From Ectocarpus siliculosus (lineage: Eukaryota; Sar; Phaeophyceae; Ectocarpales; Ectocarpaceae), in contig FN648187.1 in assembly GCA_000310025.1 (NCBI GenBank), positions 68,167 to 127,498 of the forward strand: a stretch of 59,332 nucleotides of DNA, written 5' to 3'. Of the stretch, positions 32,701-39,240 are shown piece by piece. The position numbers were made by a program, and so were the translations under genes. Position 1 is the first letter of the stretch, and every line of letters starts with the position of its first letter. Below the pieces are notes generated by a model. That model was not told where the DNA came from. It saw only the letters and a program-made list of their open reading frames with translations, and searched no databases.

Positions 32701-35243
32701 ATAATTTGATAATCCAGAGTCTCACGAATCCCACCTCCACACCTTACCGTCTGGATGGCCGCCCTTCTTGGGGCATGACATGGAATTGCAGTACTACGCC
32801 CTGTACATTGAGCTTTTGCGAGCCACGAATAACACCGGGACGCTCCAGGGGCTCCTGCGGCGGACGAAAGGTGTCCGGGAAACCCGCGAAGAGGTGGTTT
32901 GGGTGCAACGGGGAGTCCTACGGTAAGCGTGCCTCTTTCACCCCCATGTCCGGTCTCTCTCCCTCTCTCTCTGCCTCTCTTGTTGCCATTTTTCTATCTA
33001 TCTCTCGCGTTTCCCTTTCTCGCTCGTGTGAGCGCTTGGTTCACGGCGGCCGCGTCTTTTTGTTCTGCCTTTACAGATCTAGCCTGGTTCACCGGTTCTC
33101 TTTTCCGTTATGTGCGTAGGTCGTCCGGTAACATGTTTTTTTTTCCCGTCGCAGCAGTTCTATGTCACGCCGCCATTCCGCCCAGTTGGTTGTGAGAATC
33201 CCTGTGTCACCCTACTTTGTGCGTTGCTCGTTTAGTCCCACCAGTTCGCAACAACGCACATCACATGTGAACGAATTCGACCCGACACTTGACTCCAAGA
33301 ACAACAAGTATCAGAAAAGGCACTCCATTGGCGATGCGGATTCCAACACTTAAGGACAAGTTTCTTCACGACAGGCTACCAGCATCCCCCCACCCCCACC
33401 TCATCCCCCAACCCCCGCCTCATGCCCCCACCCCCGCCTCTTGGGTCGTGCTACCCCCACCCGCCATCCTCCAACAGGGCTCTCCTCGCTATCCTGAGGT
33501 CCGACATCGACAACCGTGCGCAGAAGCGGCTGCACGGCGTTGCAGCCGCCGCTGCTCCTTCCCCCTCTAGGGGTGCCGGCGCAAATCCACCGCCGACGCT
33601 ATCGACAAGGCCTGCCACCGCCGCCGCGGGTGCCGCAGCTGTCACGGGAGACGGAAACACGAGCGCCACGGCCGGGCCACGCACCGGTACCGAGGCGGAA
33701 GTCCTCCGGGCGGTGGACAATCCGGGTGCCGCCCAACCGCAGGCAAGAGCAATGGCGGGGGCGGCGGCGGCGGCGACCGGGGTGGTGCCGGGGCCGCTAG
33801 GGCAGAGCAAGGAGGTTGCGGCCGCCACGCCGGCGGCGGCGGCGGCAAGTGGTGGGAGCAACGCTGCGAAGCCCGGGGGCGACGAGAAACCGGCTCTTGA
33901 GAACGCCTGGAATCTCTACGTGCAGGTAGATACCGAAAGTTCTGTTGTGTTCGCGAGTCAGGGACGAGCGCATGTGGTGTTCATGCCTCCAAGAACCCAG
34001 CAAGGGCCGCCGAAGGCTTAGTCTATTGCGGGCTAATAACAATCCTGTCGAGTGGACAGAAGCAGACAGCAGTAAAAGTAGGACTGAGGGAAGGACGAAA
34101 CGGCACATCCTGCGTAGCCACACCCCGCTCTCGCCCTAACCTAGGCCTCGGGGGGGGATTCCTCCCTCTGGTGTCCCAGAACCTCGACAGACTACCTCAA
34201 ACAACGTTGTACATTCTTCAACGTGGTGCGGATGTACAGGTGGTCGACCTGGAGTCTACCACACGAAGCGGTGGCGGCAGCAGCAGTAGCCTTCGACCGG
34301 GACAATCTTCTTGTTTCGGTCTAACGCTCCTCGGGGATGCGGAAGAGGTTCTCGTCAAGAGCTGGCAGGCGTTCGGCGCTGCCAACGCCGCCGTGCTGGA
34401 ACTCGTGGAACTACAGAACCCCCTTCCTTCGCCGGGAAAGGGAGCGGGACCGGATACCGGCGGCGGGATGCTCTTACGCAGGTGATTTGTTCGTTCTGCG
34501 TTTTACCACATTTTTTTTTTTTCATGAGCGCTCGCAGCATTCTGCCGGGTGGGAGGTCCAGTCCTTGGCCACACACACAGTCAAGCCCTAAAATAGACGC
34601 AACAGGGAAGGGCCCGTTGAGTTTGTAGGGGAATGATGTCTGCCGCGCAACCCGGCTGTAACCTGTGGGCCCACTGGTAGTTCTCCTGGGTCTTTACCCG
34701 TGCTTTGGCGGGCTGTTCCATGTTTCCCGCTCGGCCTTTAGAAAACTCTGGGTTGTCAGCTTGGCTGCCACAAGGGCCGTGCGGAATCCCGATTCCCGAT
34801 ACTCTCCGTTCCCGCCTTAGCGGTGGGTGGTTCTCTGCGATGAAAGTGTCCGGGGTCGGCACCGGAACAATCCATATCTTGTAGCCAACACAATCCCGTT
34901 GACCTCGGATATTTCTTTCGCTCGGCCTCTAAACAGGGCACGAGCCTGTTGCCACGTCTTCTGGCCGGACAAACAGGGGAGGGGCAAGATGTCCAAGTCA
35001 AAGCTCAAGCTCAAACGTCCGGCGGCGGCGGCGGTGGCGCTGCCGCTTGCATCTTCCGCCAACCGGGCTGCTCCTCGCCCGAAAGTGCAGCCTCGTACGA
35101 CGCCGCCACCTGCTTCGGCGGGGGCGGCGGTGGTAGCAAGGGACGCGGTCCAGCAGGACAAATCGACGGGAGGCAAAGGTGGAAAAGAGGCTAGGCCGGA
35201 CGTAGCCACGGCCGGGCCAGCAGCAACAACACCAACACCATGA
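6007..35243 (+). CDS. CABIN1/HIR3-type histone-chaperone TPR protein with embedded PHD finger
   Basis: Homologues scaffold the HIRA complex, which deposits histone H3.3/H4 independently of replication in the nucleus. Exons: 6007-6116, 6385-6492, 7725-7851, 10297-10458, 10913-11860, 12616-12830, 13820-13900, 14357-14474, 15400-15536, 16527-16721, 17107-17660, 18047-18321, 19516-21150, 21339-21686, 22123-22524, 22950-23114, 23425-23859, 24457-25177, 25559-25659, 26117-27292, 28027-28251, 28599-29318, 29912-30249, 30651-30788, 31010-31097, 31220-31444, 32792-32922, 33478-33925, 34180-34481, 34937-35243. Phases agree at all 29 junctions, giving about 3644 residues. Human CABIN1 is about 2200 residues; the excess is mainly Ala/Gly/Ser/Pro-rich insertions. 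The first exon was not found: 6007 follows a good acceptor (gtacag|CTG) with no in-frame ATG. Individual boundaries in low-complexity exons could be off. Confidence 0.82.
6599..6820. mobile_element. Non-autonomous inverted-repeat element, copy 2
   Basis: A 222-bp element of the same family as copy 1. It begins TACCGTATACGACACAAG and carries CCCCTGGACCGATTTTCAAA, then GCTCGA. The right end mirrors this (TACCGTATATGACACAAGAT read inward). It is flanked by TA on both sides and lies in an intron of the CABIN1/HIR3 gene. The centre is unrelated to copy 1 apart from a shared CGTCGAGGAGTAATCGAGC-like arm. Confidence 0.88.
7230..7545 (+). repeat. Tandem direct repeat, period about 155 bp
   Basis: Two diverged copies read CCTGGG(T/TGGT)CCAAG(T/C)GAAA, then a stretch ending in TGTCAGG(G)AAGCA. 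They are separated by a shared CATTCT...CTCGTTGCT/CTCGCTGTTCC...TCAAGA block. The repeat lies in the intron before exon 3 of the CABIN1/HIR3 gene. It has no coding capacity. Confidence 0.6.
7553..7607 (+). mobile_element. Short LINE-tail-related element, fragment
   Basis: This contains CTCAATGGTCTAACGACTAC followed by GGCATGCACACACACACCCC, the core and tail of the short family. It lies upstream of the CABIN1/HIR3 exon at 7725, in sense orientation. Confidence 0.65.
7920..9296 (+). mobile_element. 5'-truncated non-LTR (LINE-type) retrotransposon, RT C-terminal half
   Basis: An open frame of about 450 codons (7926-9278) begins right at the reverse-transcriptase catalytic motif (LFADDFVGMSD, the FADD box). 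It continues through the RT thumb (KWRLSANVKKSAVMVC, then YTYLGVEI). It ends with a Cys/His cluster (CDCGFECEDRVHVVAECP) like the C-terminal zinc-binding motif of many LINE RT proteins. The endonuclease and RT fingers are missing, as expected for a 5'-truncated insertion. No stop or frameshift interrupts the frame, so the insertion is fairly young. It lies in sense orientation in the intron between 7851 and 10297. The 3' end runs into a C-rich tail with A/C interruptions rather than poly(A). Confidence 0.88.
9306..9406 (+). mobile_element. Short LINE-tail-related element, copy at 9306
   Basis: This carries the unit GTAGGGATGCGAGATCAACG, then GTCTAACGAATTGCG, then GACTATGAGTACACCCCCC. The same arrangement ends the LINE upstream (GTCAACGGTCTAACC, then GGCATGC, then GAGTACACTCCCCC). 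It is a member of a dispersed short family that appears to use the LINE 3' end. Confidence 0.7.
9440..9680 (+). mobile_element. Second, 3'-terminal LINE fragment
   Basis: This segment repeats the last 77 or so codons of the upstream LINE. Both encode a KTLLSHLWQSRK/KTFLSHLWQSRK stretch, then LAIGDRSC, then SSRGRVVN and TAKACK, followed by a stop and a C-rich tail. Divergence between the copies is about 15 percent by eye, so they were inserted separately or duplicated some time ago. Together with 9306-9406 the locus holds three successive LINE-type 3' tails. Confidence 0.85.
10089..10216. repeat. AAC/GAC trinucleotide microsatellite
   Basis: An imperfect (AAC)n/(GAC)n tract of about 125 bp in the intron before exon 10297-10458. 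Translations give Thr, Asn/Asp or Val/Cys runs in various frames and are not genes. Confidence 0.88.
12495..12596 (+). mobile_element. Short LINE-tail-related element, copy at 12495
   Basis: A nearly full short unit: CCCGGCTTTGTAGGGATGCG, then GGTCAATGGTCTAACGACTA, then CGGCATGCACGACTATGAGT, then a C-rich tail. The tail ends about 20 bp before the 3' splice site of the exon at 12616 and provides most of its pyrimidine tract. Confidence 0.75.
12616..15536 (+). CDS. CABIN1/HIR3 exons 6-9: insertion with a PHD finger split by an intron
   Basis: Exons are 12616-12830, 13820-13900, 14357-14474 and 15400-15536. Joining 13900 to 14357 (phase 2) gives a complete Cys4-His-Cys3 PHD zinc finger. It starts DCRRCGEGG, continues LCCDFCHLVYHPRC and closes with FACSDC. 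The spacings are C-x2-C-x8-C-x2-C-x4-H-x2-C-x12-C-x2-C. PHD fingers read histone H3 tails. The flanking exons return to CABIN1/HIR3-like sequence (LQELLRAAD, then NAGVVDLMLRWLKGV), so the finger sits inside the chaperone protein. Family members I know lack a PHD finger. The alternative is a separate PHD gene between two parts of the chaperone, but the unbroken phase through all four exons argues against that. Confidence 0.75.
13630..13722 (+). mobile_element. Short LINE-tail-related element, copy at 13630
   Basis: The sequence CGTTGTAGGGATGCGAGGTC is followed by AATGGTCTAATAACGACTAT, GGCATTC and a C-run. It is the same unit as at 12495, in the same orientation, in the intron before the first PHD exon. 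Confidence 0.7.
13733..13808 (+). mobile_element. LINE 3'-tail fragment before the PHD exon
   Basis: The piece GCTCCGTCCTCTCGAGGACG followed by CGTGGTCAATGGTATAACG is nearly identical to the last codons of the LINE at 9218-9254. It ends in a C-rich stretch about 12 bp from the acceptor used by the exon at 13820. Confidence 0.7.
13925..14275 (+). repeat. Tandem repeat, period about 110 bp, in the PHD-splitting intron
   Basis: About three diverged units each start GTCGA/GTCGTAA + TTTCGAGAGAC. They contain CAATGTACG followed by TGACGATTT-like sequence and CTTCATAGG. They fill most of the intron that interrupts the PHD finger. No coding capacity. Confidence 0.7.
14544..14758. mobile_element. Non-autonomous inverted-repeat element, copy 3
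   Basis: A 215-bp copy with ends TACAGTAGGTGACGCAAG (left) and TACCGTAGGTGACACAAG (right, read inward), then CACACCCCCTGAACCGTTTT. It is TA-flanked and lies in the intron after the second PHD exon. Confidence 0.85.
15240..15360 (+). mobile_element. Degenerate short LINE-tail-related element
   Basis: Fragments GATACGTGGTCAACGATCAA, then ACGACTACGGCAAAGCATGA, then TTATGGGACCCC and a C-run resemble the short family with an insertion. The C-rich tail lies about 45 bp before the acceptor at 15400. Confidence 0.5.
15549..15665 (+). repeat. Dispersed ATAGTGCCGG motif cluster
   Basis: The decamer (T/A)TAGTGCCGG occurs four times in about 115 bp (near 15550, 15565, 15634 and 15652) just downstream of the exon ending at 15536. 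No function is evident. Confidence 0.55.
15718..15932 (+). repeat. Three tandem modules with ACGTCA and CCAAT motifs
   Basis: Three diverged units of about 65 to 78 bp share GACCGCGCTAA, GGCTGACCAAT, ACGTCAGTCTCATTGCGGCT and GAAAACAC. ACGTCA occurs in each (15755, 15831, 15898) and CCAAT in two (15820, 15887). ACGTCA is the bZIP/CREB half-site core and CCAAT the NF-Y site, so the array looks promoter-like, although it sits in an intron of the CABIN1/HIR3 model. It could also be part of an old repeat. Confidence 0.6.
16527..23859 (+). CDS. CABIN1/HIR3 exons 10-17: central region
   Basis: Exons are 16527-16721, 17107-17660, 18047-18321, 19516-21150, 21339-21686, 22123-22524, 22950-23114 and 23425-23859. 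Family landmarks are RWWWLKGIRARQGG then ALEHFHLC (CABIN1's YWLEGR segment) and RVLRALSQCQACLYDVAM (CABIN1's ALEQCFFCLYSYP). The intervening sequence is rich in Ala, Gly and Ser. Exon 19516-21150 alone is 545 codons and includes poly-Gly coded by (GGC)n. Exon 22123-22524 has a Gly run from 22430 to 22490. The acceptor at 23425 was chosen because a long pyrimidine tract precedes it and the frame then stays open. Length in low-complexity parts may be affected by sequencing error. Confidence 0.75.
17726..17773. repeat. GA dinucleotide microsatellite
   Basis: A perfect (GA)n tract of about 48 bp lies just after the donor of the exon ending at 17660. It is translated as Arg-Glu or Leu-Ser runs in shadow frames only. 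Confidence 0.9.
18496..19082. mobile_element. Decayed or composite inverted-repeat element, copy 4
   Basis: The right end is clear (reading inward: TACCGTCGGTGACGTGACGT, AAGATAACACACCCCCTGGA, TCGAGCG). The left end is weaker (TATTGTAGGCCGCATAAGAT, then CCCTGGACCAATTT). The 587-bp interior has another partial arm at about 18858-18900 (CTTCGTCGTGGAGTATATTG, then CAAAACTGAAAAG). This may be two overlapping insertions. It lies in an intron of the CABIN1/HIR3 gene. Confidence 0.6.
24285..24385 (+). repeat. Short tandem duplication in intron
   Basis: Two diverged copies of TTTTTTGTCT(G/C)T(G/A)TCA followed by CCCCAAA(T/C)GTTCAT lie about 60 bp apart in the intron before the exon at 24457. They may help form the acceptor's pyrimidine-rich region. 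Confidence 0.55.
24457..29318 (+). CDS. CABIN1/HIR3 exons 18-22
   Basis: Exons are 24457-25177, 25559-25659, 26117-27292, 28027-28251 and 28599-29318. The short exon 25559-25659 reads WRVLDLSFCPDRMSSWKGLA, very like the HIR3/CABIN1 TPR line that ends NPLRFESWQRL. It also restores phase between its neighbours, which supports the chain. Exon 28599-29318 ends with WQVPFVMGRLCSQLGKDP, the family's YMLGKI-EKL segment. Exon 26117-27292 is mostly Gly/Ala/Pro/Ser-rich with (GGC)n-coded Gly, perhaps disordered. Exon 28027-28251 (EWAACLGHASIAAAV onward) is TPR-like helix. Confidence 0.78.
25702..25780. repeat. GCGGT pentanucleotide minisatellite
   Basis: About 16 uninterrupted copies of the 5-bp unit GCGGT lie about 40 bp after the exon ending at 25659. 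The perfect array suggests recent expansion; it should be length-variable between strains. Confidence 0.92.
29370..29850 (+). repeat. Direct repeat pair flanking a tRNA-like locus
   Basis: The segment ACGTTGATGCAC, then GTTG(T/G)TGGTTGCCGTTGTC, then GTT(G/A)AAA occurs at about 29374-29445 and again at about 29776-29850. They flank a 330-bp insert that includes tRNA-like promoter boxes. This indicates a local tandem duplication within the intron after 29318. Confidence 0.65.
29629..29708 (-). other. tRNA-like locus with B box upstream of A box (permuted order)
   Basis: On the minus strand a consensus B box (GGTTCGAATCC, 29696-29706) is followed, not preceded, by a consensus A box (TGGTCTAGTGG, 29633-29643). 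After the T-loop and a 5-nt T-stem arm the next 7 nt (CGTAAGC, 29686-29692) can pair at 6 of 7 positions with GCTTCCG (29648-29654), which leads into the A box. This is the geometry of a circularly permuted tRNA gene (3' half, linker, 5' half). However, the T stem has only 3 good pairs, the D stem 3, and no anticodon arm is convincing. A degraded tRNA-derived element is the likelier explanation. Confidence 0.3.
29912..35243 (+). CDS. CABIN1/HIR3 exons 23-30: C-terminal region
   Basis: Exons are 29912-30249, 30651-30788, 31010-31097, 31220-31444, 32792-32922, 33478-33925, 34180-34481 and 34937-35243. Landmarks are PLEDELEALCRLHSARVELI (the family's YRLHASRLK line), CLDENKGQHTAIFAMANAMY (TPR-like), AFSSNQYGRTIAAV, and YYALYIELLRATNNTGTL (the family's KYLSFYM-LL line). 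The last exon carries a lysine-rich patch (KMSKSKLKLKRP) that could be a nuclear localisation signal, then a Thr/Pro/Ala-rich tail and stop at 35243. Similarity in 33478-34481 is weak and those exons rest on splice phase and G/C-rich third positions. Confidence 0.75.
30853..30881 (+). repeat. Interstitial TTAGGG-like tract
   Basis: The sequence TTAGGCTTAGGGTTGGGGTT followed by AGGGTTAGG matches the TTAGGG telomere unit with changes. It lies in the intron after 30788. Related single or double units occur at 45511-45537 and 53181-53210. Confidence 0.6.
31445..32540. other. Intron segment with unidentified open frames
   Basis: This is the first part of the 1.35-kb intron between the exons ending at 31444 and starting at 32792. 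It holds open frames of about 80 to 210 codons on both strands with rare codons and no recognisable motif. It may be an old transposon fragment, but I see no RT, integrase or transposase signature. Confidence 0.35.
32541..32770 (+). repeat. Tandem repeat, period about 75 bp
   Basis: Three diverged units share GTCTGATCGCT, then AATCCCTCTCACG(A/G)T, then CCC(A/G)CCTT(T/C)GTACCGTCTG. The array ends about 20 bp before the exon at 32792 and may have contributed to its branch or acceptor region. Confidence 0.75.
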
Positions 35244-37518
35244 ACAAAACGAACGGCTGCCTGCTCCAACAGGAACACCATGAACGAACAGCCAGATACC
35301 TGCTTCAACAGGAAGCCTCGTGGTACCTGCAACGTTAGCAACGGTGCGCCCCCCCCGGGGGGCGGGAAGGAGCGATACAGGAGAGGCGGGAGTGCGGAGA
35401 AGTCATAGCCGCGCTGCAGAATTTGAGAGCAACACACGTTGCCAAAGAGGATTCTGTTAGGCATCGGAAATAGCTCCGCCGGCAACGACTACTTGTACGT
35501 GTGAGGTTGTTAGCCTTGCCTCCCTCTGCGACACTTTGGGTATGTTTGTCGCCGGTCCGGTCTGCAGGCCTGGGCTTTGAATTTTTTGGGGTTATTGTGG
35601 CGCCGGTCTCTACCGTTGCTTCGACCCCGTTTGAGGTCTATCTTAGACAATGGGCAGGGTTTCGATAGGAGGGCGCTGATAGAAACAGGGGGTAGGGTGA
35701 CGTGCCATCGCTGCTGCACCAGCAACTTGGCGAGAAGTGGAACCGGGTTGTGCACAGGTTAAGTAGTATTTCGTAAATATTGATTACAACACGGCTGCCA
35801 TCGCTTCGTCTTTCCCGAAAGCAAGACGGCATCAGCAGACGAACGACGGGGAGAGCGGACGCTGCGCAGAACACATTTTTAAATCACAAAACAACTGAAA
35901 GTTGATAACGCAGTTACACACGTACCGCATGCTTTTTTTTAGGCCGTCCAAGTGTTGGCACAATAGACGCTCGTGAGGGGGGTAGACTATCCGCACTTAC
36001 GTCGTACGTGGTGAGGACGGAGAATTGCTTGGCGTGCATGCATGCTAGCGTGCGGTGCCGGACGCTGTGTACCCGACGCGTTCTCTGACAAAGGTGATGT
36101 TTCCGTGTAGTCGTTTTTCGTCGTGTTGTCAACGAACAACGCGTACCTCTACTGATGTACAATAGCGTTCATATTTTGTGTTGCTTGCCATATGGTCGTA
36201 ATGTATGCGCTGGGTATTGTGCATGCCGTACTGCTGTATAGAACAGCCGCCAGCGCCTGCATGTGCGCTTCGTTGCCTGTGTACGTTAGTTGCCAGGGAC
36301 GTGTGGGTTTGACGACCCCCATTGGTTATTGTTGTCGATGTCTACTTGTGGCGGAGCGCTCCTACGATCCCGTTTGCGCCGTCTGTGTCAAGATGCGACG
36401 ACTTCTCCCGACAAGGCCTGCAATGCTCATAAGTGAGCCACCACGCTGCCGACCCCGGAATGTGCGATTTCCACCTTCCACATCGAAGCTTGCCTCATTG
36501 CCCACGCCCCGCCTGAATCACCAACCTTCCGACCAATACGTGACACCAGTGACGAAGATTTTGCAGGAAAACGATGCGCAACCACCCGTCCGTGCGTGTT
36601 GCAATTTATTGTGGGCCCCGGTTGAAGCGAACGGTGTTGTGACCTCAGAGGGCACCGCCGTGACCGCCTCCTCTGTACTGAACGGAAGAGAGTACCGCGT
36701 CCGCCTGCCCAGACGGGGCCCGCGTGCAACTTGTGAATGAACAAATCAGACAACCCTCCAACGGCTCCCTTCTTTTTTTTGCCACACAGACGGACGGCTT
36801 TGTTGCCAATCATTCATCACCATTTTTTTTTTCTTCGAAAAGACCCGTTTACTTTTTCGCCTCCGCCTACGAGCATTCCTTGCACGCGTTACCCTACTAC
36901 CCTGCTGCTGAACGCGTTAAGTGACAGCAAAGGCCACGGTTGCCTTGCCTTCCAATACCCACGCCTCCCCAGCGTTTCCCACGGGGGTTCTGGTCGTGTG
37001 TGGTGTTGCGCGGAGCGTGGTGCGCACTGTGTGACATCCCTTCGTCGTCATTGGAACTCCCGACGGTTTCATTTCCTTTGATTGTTGACAGAACGGAGAA
37101 GACACGACGCCACTGCATGTAGAACATCCCCAAGCTTGGTAAGGAAGCAACAACAGTGACCAGGAGCAGGCGGGCATGCTGTGTGCATCTAGGAGACATC
37201 GCACAGATCCACCCAACCAAGTAGTCTACCGCATACTGTAGGTCATGAGCCAGAGGCCAGTGTCGTATTCCGGCCGACGAAGAGAGCGGAGACGTCACAG
37301 GAGACACAGAATCATACAACGGCAGGGCACGATCACACATAACTTGTAGCTATCTGAGGCACGGACAAGACCCAGCAAGGCCAACCGGCCTAGAACGAGA
37401 GAGGCAACGCAAGCCTATTACTGAGGGGAGAGTCGGCTTCCAACACAGCGAACAGATAGATATATCGACGGAACCGTCATCGGTAGACTACAAACTCTAG
37501 GCAGTATTGTGAAGCGTG
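35244..37518. other. Intergenic spacer between CABIN1/HIR3 and kinesin genes
   Basis: Both genes read rightward, so this holds the 3' UTR of the first and the promoter of the second. An open frame of about 182 codons at 36192-36740 (+) begins with a hydrophobic, Cys-rich stretch. It has no G/C bias at third positions and no family resemblance, so I do not call it a gene. No clear regulatory motif was seen. Confidence 0.5.
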
Positions 37519-39240
37519 ATGGTATCCAGCAGAATTGCTCCTACCGAGACTAGCGAAAACATGGCCGCATCAATAGAGGGTGGTGCTGGAGACAACAAGA
37601 CCGCGGCCACCACGGTGGAAAAGAAGAGGCAGAGCGGTAGCGGCCGGGCAAAAAAACGTTCACATTCGTCACAGGCAAATGACGCTCATCATGGAGAAGG
37701 GGGAAATATTGCCCAATCGAACGCCGCTACGGCGTCCTCCGCCGGTCTTGCGACGTCTTGCTCGGACGGAAATGACAGAAAGCACCACCGCCGACGCCAC
37801 CGCCATCGCCACGGGTCCAAGGGTGCTACAGGGGCCACAGCCAACAAGCACAACACCCACGGCGCGGACACAGCCTCGGATACGGAGGCTGGAGGACAAG
37901 AGGACAAGCTCAAGCTGCTCGTGGAGTTCATACCCTATGTGGGACTCGGCGACGCCACGCGAGACAACATGGTGCGTACGAGCAGGTGGTTCTTCGTTTT
38001 CATTCGCTATCCGATCACGCTCAAGCTTGAATATAGTGCCACTACCGTAGATAGATGTATACTGTAGATGCTTCACTATTTGGGAGAACGTACGTAGTCG
38101 TGAGCTCATGACGGCCTTCGTCGGGTCCGTACTTGACACCACAAACAAACGTGTGAAGTCCGTATCACCCGTGGGTACAACTAAGAGTACGCCGCGTGAT
38201 TCCCTCAATCCATAACCATACGACCAACTGTACTGTAACCAGGTACGGTCCATACTCAGCGCTGCCGACGCGGAGGAACTTGTTGGAAGGGACGACTATG
38301 GCAACACACTCCTTATCCTCGCTTGTCAGTACCGGTGCAAAGCCCTCGTACCACTCATCTTGGCGAGGGGCGGCGGCGCTATTGACGTTGACGCGGTCAA
38401 CTCTGAGGGCGCTTGCGCGCTGCACTTTGCGTGCTATAAGGATAGCGTTTGTGCGCAGACGGCCGTGCTATTGTTAGAGCGCGGGGCTGAACCCGAGGTT
38501 GTGGAAAAAACCTACGGGTGAGCTCATTGTTAAACTCGTCTTCACATCCCACACCATTCCGATCTCTACGCAGTTGTACCTTCGCGATACGTGACCTTAG
38601 CCAATCAGTAGAGAGAGCAGATCGCTGTGGTCACGGACTACTTTATGTAGACAACAAACAAGATCTAACCCCCAGACCAACACGCAAACGTCCATTCCTC
38701 GAACATCTTTTGTCGAGCCATTCTACTGCTACGGCAAAGTGTGGGGTTTTGAGCTCGAAGTCAGGGAGGACATTATCATTCGAAGGTGATCTCGTGTTGT
38801 GCACGGCTTCGCATCTGCCGTTATTTGCAAAAAATGGCAAATAGAATGAGCTACTGTCAGCAAGGACCAACCCCATGGTGAGGGTCTCCAGGGACGTGAG
38901 AGGGGTGCATCTTCCGGTCACTAGCTGTTATGAGCGTTGAAACGCGGCATATTTCTTCACAATGTCCGCGCGTATTTTGAACCTCCGTCCGGAATAACTT
39001 AGCTATCTGTGATGTACGTTGCGCGACGGAACGACAATATTTAAAAAAGGTGCACGCCGCTGCACTATGCAGCGGGTGCAGGGGACGTCAACCTCTGCAA
39101 GCGGCTAATAGAGAAAGGGGCCAAGGCGAACACTTGGGATTTGTACCAGTACACCGCCGTCGACTACGCCAAGCAGTCCGGGGCGACAGACTGTGTTGAC
39201 TATCTGGAGGAAGTTTCGGCGCCCGGGGCTAGCTCCACAG
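37519..39240 (+). CDS. Kinesin exons 1-3: disordered head and ankyrin repeats
   Basis: Exon 1 encodes a Ser/Thr/His/Lys-rich head with an HHRRRHRHRH run. Exons 2 and 3 encode about four ankyrin units: RDDYGNTLLILACQYR, then NSEGACALHFACYKD with LLLERGAEPEVV, then YGCTPLHYAAGAG with LIEKGAKANTWD, then YTAVDYAKQSG. The junction of exons 2 and 3 (TAC GG|gtgagc joined to aaaaaag|G TGC) rebuilds the YGCTPLH motif exactly, which fixes the splice. Ankyrin repeats bind proteins, so this is probably the cargo or anchoring end. Confidence 0.93.

Noticed and set aside
32541-32770. Regularly spaced repeats considered as a CRISPR-like array
   Set aside because: The window is eukaryotic, the units are diverged over their full length with no unique spacers, and no cas gene is present.
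36192-36740. 182-codon open frame between the two large plus-strand genes
   Set aside because: No third-position G/C bias, Cys-rich low-similarity translation and no splice or promoter support.
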